Positions 35,998 through 47,692 of a DNA stretch of 64,000 nucleotides are shown one piece after another. The notes below the pieces were generated by a model, which saw only the letters and a program-made list of their open reading frames with translations, searched no databases and had not been told where the DNA came from. This DNA is from Sambucus nigra (lineage: Eukaryota > Streptophyta > Magnoliopsida > Dipsacales > Adoxaceae). The stretch lies in assembly GCA_949130495.1 (NCBI GenBank), contig OX422213.1:58874678-58938677 (forward strand), written 5' to 3'. The first letter of the stretch is position 1. The number at the start of each line of letters is the position of its first letter. Both the position numbers and the translations under genes were made by a program.

Positions 35998-38900
35998 TTA
36001 TCCTACTGGGAGCTTTCGTTCAGCTTTTGAGGAGCTCGGTGCTGGTTTTATGCCTACTAGAGGATCATCAAATGTGTATGGGGAGTTAATGAAGTTAAAA
36101 TCTTGAAACATTCCCCTATTGTTGCTTCTCAGAGCATATAACAGATGAGGAAGTCAGACTTTTCTAGCTCCTTGTGCAGGCAATAATCCCTAAGTACTTA
36201 GAGATCAAGCACTGGGGAATCATATTAATAAGGATCCAGCTAACATTCAGTTTAAAGGAACGGTATTGACACACCAAAAGACCCAGGTCAACCCAGTACC
36301 ATACTTTGTTGTCTTAATCACCCTTCAAAACCATCAAGCACTTGGTCCAGCCCCACTTGTAACCTTCACGTTGAGCCCGACTAAAGAGATCGTTAAAATG
36401 ACCAAGATCTTCATTATATCCTTCAATCCAGATCTCCATGGGTTATTTGTGAAACTGGAAAGTTAATCTCTCAACTTGGTGTTGAAACTTCTTAAATACT
36501 CCCTCTTTAGCCTGCAGTTGAGAGAACTGGGTTAAAAGTTGCTCGCCTTGGGTTTGGATATTTTGAGACATCTCAATAATGGATAAATTCTTGGCCTGTA
36601 TTTGTGAAGCCTGATTTGCATGCCTTTGTTGAGTCCCGCCCTCATCAGTCATAGCTCAGCCATATCTAGCTCTTGATCGGGAGGTGGAAGTAGGTTCAGA
36701 TTTTTTCAAAGTCTCTAGTTCCTCCCTCGAACTAGCATTTTCAGTTTCCAAAAATTAAACTCCTTCATCATCAGCAGCAGTTGTAGAAGTAACCTTCAAA
36801 GAGTTTACGTCATCCTTCAAACTGGTGTTTTCTTCCTCCAGTAGCTTAGTAATGGATCTAGCTTCATCAACTACACACTTAAGTGGGAATTCTTTATTTC
36901 TAAAGACAGAAAGGTGTTTCTCTAACTTCTCCTCAAATCATTGAGCTCCACTTAAGGCCTTTTACTTGGACTCATAATAATCATGACGGAGAGCCTTAGA
37001 TTTATTATGCTCTTCTTGGAGTTCTTTAGTCATCTCAAAGTAAAATAAGTTATTGGAAACAACCCGATCAAGAAGACAATTGAGATAAATATACGCATCT
37101 TTGGCTTGATTAGAGGCATTAGTCCCGAGCAAGCTTGACAATTCTTCCTTGGTTAAAATCATATGACCTGCCTTAAACAAACTATTGCAGCACTTGAGTA
37201 TATCTGAATCATTGAAAGTGAGTTTTTCCATCTTGGCCATGAACTAGAAAAATAAAGAGATGTTCAATAAATAATACAAGGAATACATGACAACAATCAA
37301 GAAAGAAAGAACAATAAAGAAATAACAAATAGTATGAAGAAGAAAAAAGTCCTTTTATTGACATGAAGGAAAACTACAAGTACAGCAAAAAAGAAATGAA
37401 AGAAAGGTGAAAAATACAGAGGCCAACTGTCAGGAAAATCTACACCTTATTTTTTTTAGCTTCAACTCCATCTTGGTTGGCAGAAGGAATAAATAGAGTG
37501 ACTTGCTCAGTGGATGGGAGGGATGACTCAACTACATTCTTAGGTTGATCGGCTAAAGACTCAACCACCAGAGATGACTCCATAAAGCTAACATCATCAA
37601 CTTCATTATCTATGTTGGGGGGAGAGGCAGGATCATGCCTTTGGAAGAGTTCAAAGTCTTCTGCTGTGACAACCTCCTTTAGAGCATCCAACCAACCATC
37701 CTTGAAATATTTCTTCTTTGCATACTCAATCTGAGTAGAGGTAATAGTGATAGCCTTATCCCATCCTTTATTAAAGGAATTTTCTCTCGAGTTCTTCCTT
37801 TTTTCCTTCTGAGAAGTTAGACTCTTTATCAGCTCAACCACCTGCTTCTGAGCTTTAAGAGCCTCATCCTCAGCCTTCGACGAGCATTCTCAGCAGTTTT
37901 TATTTTTTTTCTCCCAAGTCTTCTTTTCAGTTGCCAATGCTTGTTGGGAGTCAAGCGAAGACTTCTTGAGACAAAAAAAAAGCCTCCTCAACTTCGATTG
38001 AAGATGAACGAAGATTATCGTCCTTCTCCAACATCTGGTTGAAATCAACCAGGAACTACAAAGAAGAAAGGAAAAATTAGTATAAGAAGTTAAAAATAAA
38101 ATACAAACTATGAAAGATAAAAGGAAGAATTCTTACCATGGCAAGGCTTTGAGCAGCCCTTTCAGAAATATTAAGACAGGGCATAGAGGAAGTAGCACCC
38201 CTGTAGTCCGGAAGAGTACCAGACTTAATTAATTTCCTAGCCAAGCTAGGACTTATGGTTATAGAGGAGCCAACAGTAGATGGAGTAACACCGACCAATC
38301 TTTATTGGTCGGCATAAACAATTCCTTAAACCTTAACAACAGGTCCTCTCCGTAACCTTTTTAAGTCATATCCTGGGGGCTTCTTCCCGTCATCATCCTT
38401 TTTCTAAGCCCCATCATCCACAAGCTTGTGGGTGCCAGCAGCAACATCATCTCCAATAAGGTTGGGAAACTTTTTTTTGCACATGGTTGTAAAAAGAGGA
38501 ACATCTGACTCAAGAGAAGAAAAAGGGACAACATTAAGTTCACCACTAAGTGATGAAGTGGACACTGGTCCTGATCTAAGTCAAGCATAATGATAGGAGC
38601 AATAGTAGAAGGTGGGGTAACAAAGGAGGTGACAGAACTCCTGTATTTCAGCAAGTATAATGCTGACCTAGTATGTTCTTCATCTATTTTTGGATGAAGG
38701 CCCCATAGAAACTTGTGCTTGTTAAGCTTAATGTCACCCTCCTTAGGACACTTCCTCTTCCTATCAACTACAAGTAAATAAACAACCAATGATTAATTAA
38801 CATTTCAGCAGAAAAATTGTTAATAAAGTCACATAAGAATTAAAACAACCTATCCCATGACCCTCTTGAGGGAACTTTGGCCCATTGTACACTTCACCCC

Positions 38901-39530
38901 TATTCTGGGTACATACCGCCAATTTTTGGCAATCAATCCATGGTCGAATTAATCCCTATTGGAGTCAGGAAGGTTAACAACAAAAGCTCTATTTACAGAC
39001 CTAGTTTTTAAATTGTAAGTACTATCACTGGTGACCCACTTATAACAAAACATGTTTTTAGGAATCCCTATGTGGGTCCCACGGATTTGATTGAGCCTAC
39101 GAACAACAATGATAATCCTGTAAGTATTGAGGGCTACTCTAGCAGGTACAATGTCAAAGCATTGACAAAATTCCAAACAAAAATGATTTTGGGGAAAAGT
39201 AAAGGCGTATTTATCTATGAAAAAGGAAGGGATCCAGTGGCCATCAGACAAAGAAAAAGAATCTATAGGGGGATTGGGGAACTCTAAGTCTACCCAGTTT
39301 AGTATGTTCCATTCCTTTCTAAACTCATCTACAGAGACAACAACGTAAACCATAATTCGATATGAAGAAAAGAAGAAAGAGAAAAAGTTCTTACTTAGAC
39401 TTAAAGATTCAGCAAGAACTAGAAGATAGGAAGAATGATCACTTGAAAGCTTAAAAAAGTGCAACAAAAACTTAGAGGGTTTGAGGTAAGAGATGATCGG
39501 GATTTTATCGCCTTTTATGGATTGCCTCAA
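35998..39530 (-). pseudogene. T2 antisense extra ORF (Transposase_28-type), multi-exon
   Basis: Runs opposite to T2 pol. The likely start is the ATG at 39353 (MVYVVVSVDEF) within a frame open from 39530. Exon 1 has FPQNHFCLEFCQCFDIVPA and NTYRIIIVVRRL, resembling the N-terminal domain of putative gypsy-type transposon proteins (Pfam Transposase_28). Likely introns follow, with acceptor TTACTTGTAG near 38770; donor GTAAGAA near 38136 to acceptor TTTGTAG near 38056; and donor GTGTAG at 37445 to acceptor TTTCTAG at 37244. Later exons hold GWDK, AKKKYFKDGWLDALKE, EEENTSLKDDVNSL (coiled-coil-like) and NFINSPYTFDDP; stop at 35998. Several in-frame stops break it. Role unknown. Confidence 0.7.
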
Positions 39531-39788
39531 AAATCAGCGAACGTAATGATTAAAGTGACACGATGATTGAAATCTTGGCGGCTAAGGAGAAAAAGACGTA
39601 TTTTCCCCAAAACGATTCATTATAATTCTGGATATTTAAAAAATTCCATCAGTAGTACACGCTATCGGCAAAGCTAATAATTTTACAAGTGTGGGAAGTT
39701 GGCAACCAACCAAGCATCAGAAATGTATCCCAAGCTACTACCAAAACTAAATGGTCCATACTTTCAAGCAAGCATCAAGCATGGAACA

Positions 39789-40305
39789 TTGGGGGATTTT
39801 GTTGATGCCAAAAATTACCCACTTATGTGGACCAATCAAAAATAGACATGTGTCATCCACTGTGGTAATAAATTTAATTAGCAAAGCATAACCACCGACT
39901 GAGGCTTGGAATGCCGACCAACATACTGGAATACCAACCAATGTACACAAAGCCTGACCAACACCAGGAACCCCGACCAATAGTAGGGAGATTGACCAAT
40001 AGTATCAGCAAAACGCCACAGCCAGAAATATTATGGACATAATGTACTTATGTAAATGCCTAATTTTTAAAGGCATTCCATCCTTTAACATTCCATCTCT
40101 TTGTCTCCCTACTGGGATAAATACGTTGTAATCCCTTCGTCAAGGGCAAGTGATTGAAAGGCAAACACAAGGCTATAATAAGCACAATGGGTGTAGGCTT
40201 TTCTCTATAAGCCCAATAACTTTAAAAACCTTTGTATCTTTCTTTTACTTACAAATATTATATGTGATTAAATAATTAGACATGGTCTAGTTTTTTACAT
40301 CAACA
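39789..40305 (+). repeat. T2 polypurine tract and 3' LTR
   Basis: TTGGGGGATTT (39789-39799) precedes the 506-bp LTR 39800-40305, which starts TGTTGATG and ends CATCAACA, an 8-bp terminal inversion. Inside, 39893-40005 holds five CCGACCAA-like motifs about 20-25 bp apart, plausible U3 enhancer repeats. The right target duplication should be cgtac (40306-40310); its partner is outside the window. Confidence 0.88.
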
Positions 40306-40492
40306 CGTACCATGTAGATTATCCCTTTACTCGACTACCTCCTCTTGGAAGTGATGAGAGTTAGATACCACCTAACACAATCTTAATACAACCGAGGTAG
40401 AATTACCTTCTTGATAATGACAGTGATGATGAGTTTCAGTCTAAACCTAATAATGGTCGCCGAGCTTCCATAATCGAGTTGGTAACTCCTTA
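40306..40492 (+). pseudogene. Possible end of the G3 antisense extra ORF
   Basis: In one plus-strand frame it reads YHVDYPFTRLPPLGSDES, stop, then after a break DSDDEFQSKPNNGRRASIIELVTP and a stop at about 40492. The place (between pol and 3' LTR, opposite strand) and the acidic, proline-containing tail fit the C-termini of the T1 and T2 antisense ORFs, but the residues do not align clearly. It could also be chance openness. Confidence 0.35.
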
Positions 40493-41139
40493 AAGATTAT
40501 AATTATTTTTATTATTTTGCAATCTTGTACTTTATTCAACTGTAATTTTGCTGACCATGGTCAACCTTGTACTAAATGAATATTGTGAATGAACTTTTAA
40601 GTTAATTTCGAGTGTTTATTTTCCCATTTCTATGCTGAACATGTGTTATTTTTTGTCTTATATTTTAGTATAGTGTTGTCACACCACCTTAGAACTAGAA
40701 CCAAACTATGGTGATAATGAACCTATTTTCCCATCCATTCACTTGTTCAAGATTTTATCCAACTTGAGTCGGATTACTTACTGCCCAGGGATCCTACTTG
40801 GGTCTTTACCTTGCCTAGGGAATTCTTGATATTTTCTTATTTGTTGATGATGAAAATATTTAATCTTAAAACATGACTAAGTGTAATCATAACAAAGTAT
40901 TAATATGACAATCATAATTTGATGGGAGAAATTTGGACAAATATGCAATGATGATGGCCTTGCCATATTGATAATCATAATTTGATCATATAATTTTTAT
41001 ATGATCTGTGTCTGCCATATGGAACAATAAGAAAACCAATTGCATTAATTAACCTTTAAGCATCTAAGAAATTTGAATGACAAAATAAACTTGCATGAAT
41101 CTAAAAAGTTAATAAAACTTTAAAAATAAAATTTCCTGA
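40493..41139. other. Non-coding region between G3 pol and its antisense ORF
   Basis: AT-rich with no clear tandem repeat. One small stem (ATCATAATTTGATCATATAA, 40972-40991 region) is partly self-complementary. I see no gene here. Confidence 0.4.
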
Positions 41140-42230
41140 GGCTGGATGCATTTTAAGCCCCAGGTATGTCCTACGCTCTATTATTTCCAGTTGGTAGGCT
41201 CTTAAGAGGTCATCCCTAATGACTTTAAATGGTCCTTACTAGTTGGGTACCAATTTTTCATTTAGCATCTTCCTCACAGTGATGATGACCTTCCTGAGTA
41301 CATAATTTCTGACCTAGAACTTCCTCGCATTGGTGGTTTTATTATACTGCACTACCAACTGATGTTAGAAGGATGCCAACTTAATTAAGGCTTTTTATCT
41401 TCTTTCCTTAGCCAGGTCGAGGTCGGTTCTTAATATTTCCTCATTGATTCTTTAATTGAAAATGGTTATTTCCATGGTCGGCATGCGCTTGTAGTGAATT
41501 TAGGGCTTCCATTTTGTAAGCTAAGGCAAAGGGAGTTTCCCCGATTGACCTCTTAGGAATTTTTCGATATGCCCAGAGGACATGCAAAAGCTTGTGCACC
41601 CAAGCACCTTTTGTTTTTTCCAATATTGTTTTTATTCTATTGAGCACTATCTTGTTGAAATACCCAGCCTGTCCCTTAGTTTGGGGGTATGCCACTAAAT
41701 TGAAGTATTTTTTGATGTCGTGGATGTTGTAAAAGTATTGAAATGGTCCTCTCTCAAGTTACGTTTAATTATCGATGATAAGAGTCCTCCAAATTGTGTC
41801 ACAATAGTTCTCCAAATGAACTTGATCATGTCGGTGTTCCTTATGTTTTCCAGAGGTTCAACTTTTGACCAAGAGATACGTTTGATTTCCAGGTGTTGAG
41901 TGTAGGGGCCCTACAATTTGTAACCCACGTTACGTAAAATGGCATGGGCTAGTCAAGGACTTGAGGTTGCTGGATGGATGATGGAGCATTGGCAAGAATA
42001 CTTGGATTTTCTAGCATTCCCTTACTTGTGAGGCTGCATCACTCTACATGTAAGACCACCAATACCCATCTTTTATGGCCATGAATGCCAAATATCTTCC
42101 TCCTATGTGACTTCCACATATCACCTAATGAAACTCATATAGAACTTGATAGACACAATTCAGGTGCACACATTCTAGGTATGGTTGAGTGAAAGATCGT
42201 CTATAGAGCTTCACGTTAGGGGCTAGTAAA
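41140..42230 (-). pseudogene. G3 integrase
   Basis: Minus strand: LYRRSFTQPYLECV and YQVLYEFH (zinc finger region), GGRYLAFMAIKDGYWW, ECQKIQ, then AYPQTKGQAGYFNKIVLNRIKT (41640-41695) and HVLWAYRKIPKRSIGETPF, and near the end RAYQLEIIERR. These are the standard integrase blocks with many substitutions. Several frames and stops are crossed; the longest open piece is 84 codons (41441-41695). Confidence 0.78.
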
Positions 42231-42615
42231 AGTTGACCATTATTTACTTTAATCTAGCGAGACTTCTTTTCTTTTCCAGGTAATGTGTCTTCTGTCAAGT
42301 ATGAAAAGACTTGATCCATCCAGCTAGGAGCCTTTTTGAAAAAGAAAACTTGTTCGATAATGTTTTTCTTCATGATGCTCAGTTAGGACTAATATTCCAC
42401 TTCGGTCGTTCTTTTGAGGTTGAATTCGAAAATTAAGGCCAAATTTGCTAAGGGTTCTACACAATTGTTTAATCCCCGGGGAATTTGTTGGACTTGCATA
42501 TACTTAAATTGGCGACAATGTCTTAAGTGATCTGAATATATTCCCGCATGCGTTAATCCTTAACACTATAGTCTCCTGGTATTTGGTTAGATACCAGCCT
42601 TGAATCGCAATGGAG

Positions 42616-42906
42616 TTAAAGGTCATTAGTGCTAAGGGAAAAAGACTTTTTTAATTCGTTGATGAGGGCCTCATACTTGTCCTCAATAGTATATGCCTCA
42701 AAGTCAAGTCTAATTCCTTGCTCAAGTAGAGCGTGGTCTGGAGTTATAAGGAAAATTCCTAACCCTGACCTTTTTGAGTTATATGCTTTACCGATAAAGA
42801 GAGTCCATTTGTCGCATTGATCAGGTTGCTTGGTGGTCGCTTGATCGACGAGTTCCCTTTTATCGGGCTCATGCCCTTTAGCAAACTCAGTAGTGATGTC
42901 TGCCAA
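42616..42906 (-). pseudogene. G3 second RNase H fragment
   Basis: 96 open codons: ADITTEFAKG (end of the preceding domain), DKWTLFIGKAYNSKRSGLGIFLITP, where the usual DGSS motif is degraded to IGKA, and then DKYEALINELKKS, matching NEAEYEAL. The first catalytic acid is lost. Confidence 0.7.
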
Positions 42907-43449
42907 TACTTTCCCTTTTATACAAATTCAAGGTTTTTAATGGATATCAAACCTGTCTGGTTTCACTAATCACTTGGACATCCATCCAAAGAGGCCGGCT
43001 TTGTTGAGGCCTGCCTTTAGTGGAAATGTACGGATACTAATAACAAATAGTGTCTCAAAGTAGTGCTTTAATTTGCATGAGGTTATTACTAACAAGTATG
43101 CGAACATTTTAAGATGAAGATAGAGTTTCTTGGCATTAATCAATTTATTGCTAACGTAATATATTAGGGCCCGATGCCTCTCCTTGTCTCACACTAAGGT
43201 CGAGCTAACTGCCTGATTATACACCGAGAGATACTGGTAAAATTCATCACCCATATTTGGGACCACGAGTAGACGAGGTCGTCTCAAGTAGATCTTGATT
43301 TATTTAAGTGCCTTCATACTTTTTGATTCTAAATATCCTTCTTGAAGAGTTGAATGGAAGTTCGACACTTTTAAGAGGATCTAGACACAATGTGGTTGAG
43401 TGTACCAATATCTTGGTTAATTTTTAAATCTCCCCAACTACTTTAGGCG

Positions 43450-44050
43450 GTTTGACATTATTTATTTCCTTGATGTGGCCACGATTTTTTTATTCCCCTT
43501 TGACTGATCAATTAGCCCCAAAACAAGTAGGGTTGTACTTCAAAAGAGGATTTGGTTCGGTTAATCTTCATTTTGTAATATTTGAGGACCTTGAATGTCT
43601 TCATCAGGTCCACTATATGATCTCCCTTATATCTACTTTTCATAATCATGTCATCTATATATACTTCCATGGTACCACCCAACGAAAGCTTGAATATCTT
43701 GGTGACCAACCATTGGGAGGTTACCTGATTGTTTTTATTCCAAATGGCATGACTGTGTTACAATATAGGCCAAGGGTAGTAATAAAGGCGGTATTCTCTT
43801 AATAGGGACCAAATATAAAGATATGATGATAACCTAAGTAAGTGTCTAAGAAACTCATCCATTAATGGCCGGTTGTGCTAATTAGTTAATTTTTAGCAGA
43901 TAAAAGTTATCTTTGGAGCAAGCTTTGTTCAGATCGATGAAGTCTATGAAAACCCTCCATTTTGTATTTTTATTTTTTACTATTATTGGGGTTTAGATCC
44001 ATTTTGGGAATGGAACCGTTTTATGGACCTTTCCTAAAAAAGTTTCCCTA
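43450..44050 (-). pseudogene. G3 reverse transcriptase
   Basis: The block NTKWRVFIDFIDLNKACSKDNF lies near 43915-43980, and the catalytic box VYIDDMIMKSR near 43630-43670, followed by KTFKVLKYYKMKINRTKS. The spacing fits an RT core of normal length. The flanks are broken by stops. Confidence 0.8.
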
Positions 44051-44374
44051 CTTCTTCCTCTAATGATTTTGCCTTTTTAGGGCCTATTCGACGTGCCTTC
44101 TATATGATTAGAGAGAATGTCATATCCATTTGAAGTCAATGAGACATCACTTTGGGATCGATCCCAGACATATGATACGCCTCCTAAGAGAACACTACCT
44201 GGTTGTCCTTAAGAGAGAGGTCAATTATTCTTTTTCGTGATCGGTGAGCGAGCCATCGATCATTATTTTTTTTGGGTGGGAGTCAATGAAAAAAACTTCT
44301 TATAGTGGTTTTATGACTCCATATTTGGAGGACACCCTCCTTTTTTCTAACCCCGATCTCTTGTGCTTTAACTA

Positions 44375-44640
44375 TTATTTGGAGGGAGTAGCTCCCTCCA
44401 TGATCACTTCTTCCATAATTACCTTCCCCTTCCTATTTTCTTGTTCGGTTCTAATAGCTGTGATAAAGCATTTTCGAGAAGTAGTTTCACTCCCACGTAT
44501 CTCCATTACCCCCTGATCGGTGATGCATTTGAGCTTATAAGTAGTTTCATGCCATGAAGCCATACTTTCCCAAGGATCGCGTTGTATGGTGATTCTATGT
44601 TCACTACTAGAAACTCTATTAGATTAAATATGTTCCTATA
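44375..44640 (-). pseudogene. G3 protease C-terminal region
   Basis: Minus strand: FLVVNIESPYNAILGK near 44590-44640 matches the YNxILGR block that closes plant gypsy proteases. It is followed in a shifted frame by MASWHETTYKLKCITDQGVMEIRG, the usual linker (STYHLKxKFPT-GxGEIRG type). The DxGSS active site upstream is not readable with confidence. Confidence 0.7.
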
Positions 44641-45249
44641 TTCACGTTGAGAGTAGCACCTTCCCTAGGGGAATTATCATTCTACGGATGAAGCTGACCT
44701 AATGGATAGTTGTTTCCTTCAGATATTGCATCTCGAGGTTAAGTTTGTTGAATTGTTTTAGTTACACAACCTCCAAGTCTTCTTCGATGAAATCTATATG
44801 TTTAGCATAGTCATTATCTTCTAGTCGATGATGTTTACCCGTTGAGATTTTATTAAGGTCAATTTAAAAAGCCTCCATGTTCGTAGTAACTTTCTTTAGT
44901 TCCATCCGCACAACTTTACCTTGTATTAAGACATGAGGCTCCATAGATAACTGCAAACCAATGTCCCATCTAGTCATTTTTTAGGACATTATCACTATTT
45001 TGGTTGGTTCCAGAGGGGCCTTTCCATTCTTCTTCACTACATAGTCATCTAGATGGCCTGTATAGGCCAGTTCCTTTAGGTGTGACTTCATTTCGTTCCA
45101 TTTTTATATTTTTTTTATCATCCTCCATGTGGTAGGAAAATCTCATGGTAGTAGTCCTCTTCAAAAGATCAACTACCATTTTTCTGGGATATTTGAAATA
45201 CTGTTGATCCTTAATCTTGTTTAAAATTTTGTAAATCGGATATTTGAAT

Positions 45250-46250
45250 AAAGTGTTGATGCAATGGTGAGACTTACTTGGGTCTTATTTGTCATCAACC
45301 TTAGATACACCATTTTTATTTTCTCCCCTTCTTGGGGGTGTTCTCCTTATCTTCATTCTTTGTCCCCCTTTGTTCGACCATTATTCTATTGGGCGCCAGC
45401 AACCACATCATCCACTTTGGCATACTTCTCTCTTTTGCACATGAGGTCATTTATAGTGACGACCTCCTTTTTAGTGAGGTACCAGTGTAATATGGAACTT
45501 CTCGATAGGCCGATATTAAATGAAGCTACAACCAGTCGCTCAAAGCAATCCTCCACCTCATTGTAGGTTTCGCAATATCGTTAGGCATACTCACGCAAGG
45601 TCTCAAGGAGTTTTTTATTCAATGTGATGAGCAAGTCCATCTTCTTTGGATGGGAGATCCTAGTGATGAATATGGAAATTGAGGTGCTTAAAACTAGTGA
45701 TTGACCGGTGTAGTATCTTTTTAAACCACATATGCGTGTTGTCCCCCAAATTGGATAAGAAGATGCAACACATGAGGCCCTCATTATTACTCTAGAGGGC
45801 CACGAATTGTTGATATTTCCTAACGTAGTCGTTGGGATTAGTTTAGCAATCATAGTTCTAAAATCTGGGGATGACTAAATTCTTAGGAGGATTAGAATCA
45901 TTAATCCATCTTGAGAAATGGGACTTCATCTGACTGATGAGGGACCTTTTGGATAGTTCCTTGGTTGACCTAGCCCCATGATGAGCTGGATGTTTTTCCA
46001 TATCTCATCGAATGAGGATGAGAAGATCTCTCTTGGGATGACTGACTTCGTTATCTCCTCTTCCCGATGATCTCCACTGGTTATAGCGATTCCGATCGTG
46101 CCGTGAAGTCCTTCCTCGTCTGTGATTTTTACTCACCCGAGGGCCAGGGGTACAAACACGGTGCTTATGATTTTTCCCATTGAGCTCTTTATCTATTATT
46201 TCAAGATGATACTTAAGGTGGGAGTTCTCTTCTTACTTGTGGCATGTGAT
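45250..46250 (-). pseudogene. G3 gag remnant
   Basis: ERLVVASFNIGLSR, HWYLTKKEVVTINDLM and REKYAKVDD (minus strand, about 45380-45560) are the C-terminal gag blocks seen in plant gypsy elements (RFVxGL..., ...TMxDLMxRAEKYA). Upstream parts around 45900-46200 contain RSGSPRR-like basic sequence, but the frame is lost. Confidence 0.65.
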
Positions 46251-46507
46251 GTCTTCCTCCTAACAAATTTATCATTTATAGGCATCCACAAGACGTGAGA
46301 TTTGGTTGGATCGTGGTGGTTTGTTGCTCTCTACGACCTAGTTTTCTTATGGTCGCAAACATAAGTTAGGAGTGTCGTATATCCTATTAGGATGCACCAG
46401 ACCTGACTTGGAGGTTGGTAATCTAGATCAAATTGACCAACTGCATTAACAAATCATTTAAAGCTACCATTATCAATTGAACGAAAAAGGATTAATGAAT
46501 TCATAAA

Positions 46508-47692
46508 CCCATTGCGCCAAGTATTGACACACTTGGTGTGTTCTTTCTTTCTAAAGTTCATCATGTATGTGTTGTTTTCGTGTTCTTACTCAGATCTTTA
46601 TCGGGATTGGTATTGGATAAAAATTTATCCATAGGCCCAAAAAAGTGAGGATTTTTCTTTAACCCTACCTTCGACTCATCCACTTTCATCTTTGTCATCA
46701 ACATTAATATTTTTAACTATTTGGAAATTTTTTGCGTCATAATTTTATTATTTCCTTATTCTTAATTTCTTCATGGGGCTCTCTACACTTGGCTTTGTCT
46801 TTGTCATTAGCATATAGGAATCATGATACATTCCCTAGATCTTCGTAATCTGATGTTTAAATCTATAAATTGCCCTAATAATAATTTTCCCACATTACAC
46901 ATATTTCAATTTATTCATATTAGTAGTATCCATAAACACCAAATACTCCCATCCAACATCTTCAGACGAACTTTTCGAGGCTGATGATCATGTAACACAT
47001 TTTTTTGAAGTGGGTTGAACATGTTTGCCATCGATGGAAAGAGGTACACACCATCCTAAAATTGTGTTAAGGTAAATAAATAGTCTAAAATTGATTTTTT
47101 GTTTTAATTGTTTTTTAAGACAACTACTAAGTACCTCTACAATAGGTGTCGCGATCGAGTCTCCAATGCAAGTAAAACAAAGTCTTGCGTGTGGATATTT
47201 TGTGATTATGTTCATGAAAGATTTGATGGAGGATCCTTTCACGTATTTTAAAAGAAATGCATTTATATTTTATATTATTTTGATCATGTTGATCTTTGAA
47301 ATCTTTAAAGGTCTTATTATATGGTCATTTAAATTTATGAGACAATGATGTTGAGCAACAACGAAACGTACACAATTGATGAGATAAATGAAGTTAGAAT
47401 CGAGTTCATTGAGTTCATTTATGACTATATTAGGTACATTGTCAACCTTAATATTATATTAATTTTATTGGGGCGTGCGGGTCGATATTTATTTTATTTA
47501 GACTTTGCTTGGCCGTGCAAGCCGATGACTTGAAACTGTTATATTTTAGAATTTTATACTTGGACATGAGTCGGGTGATTAAAATTTGAATTGTTCATTT
47601 GGTTTTTGAAGTTATTGGGTATATTCTTGGTAAATCGGAATAGGTTGGTTTCATATAAAAGAAAAAGGGACTATGACAAAAAAAAATGTAAA
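46508..47692 (-). other. G3 leader and probable 5' LTR, ends unresolved
   Basis: At 46508-46520 the minus strand reads TTGGCGCAATGGG, similar to the TTGGCGCCGTCTGTGGG-type primer site. Sequence to its right should be LTR, but no TG...CA ends or partner LTR could be matched. The rest is AT-rich without a recognisable gene; 46988-47348 has open frames on both strands that look incidental. Confidence 0.45.

Larger units (their letters stand above)
21173..40305 (+). mobile_element. T2: Tat-lineage Ty3/gypsy element, plus strand, 3' portion
   Basis: Starts in the middle of reverse transcriptase at 21173, where T1 is inserted. It continues through both RNase H domains, is interrupted by element B (22678-34232 plus one target duplication), resumes with integrase (to 35293), then a hairpin repeat (35640-35880), an antisense ORF (35998-39530), a polypurine tract and the 3' LTR ending at 40305. 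Joining 22677 to 34238 restores the reading frame across the zinc finger start, confirming the B insertion. The 5' half lies left of the window. LTR relatedness shows T1 and T2 are diverged members of one family. Confidence 0.87.
40306..47692 (-). mobile_element. G3: old minus-strand Tat-like element hosting T2
   Basis: Right to left: candidate primer site (46508-46520), gag (about 46250-45250), protease end (44600s), RT (44000-43500), second RNase H (42900-42600), integrase (42200-41140), then non-coding sequence and a possible antisense-ORF tail on the plus strand (40306-40492), where T2 is inserted. Motifs are more degraded than in T1 and T2, matching its place as the oldest layer. The 5' LTR should lie between 46521 and 47692, but I could not fix its ends. 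Confidence 0.7.

Noticed and set aside
46988..47348. Overlapping frames of about 85 codons on both strands
   Set aside because: No recognisable motif, low complexity, and placed in the probable G3 5' LTR.
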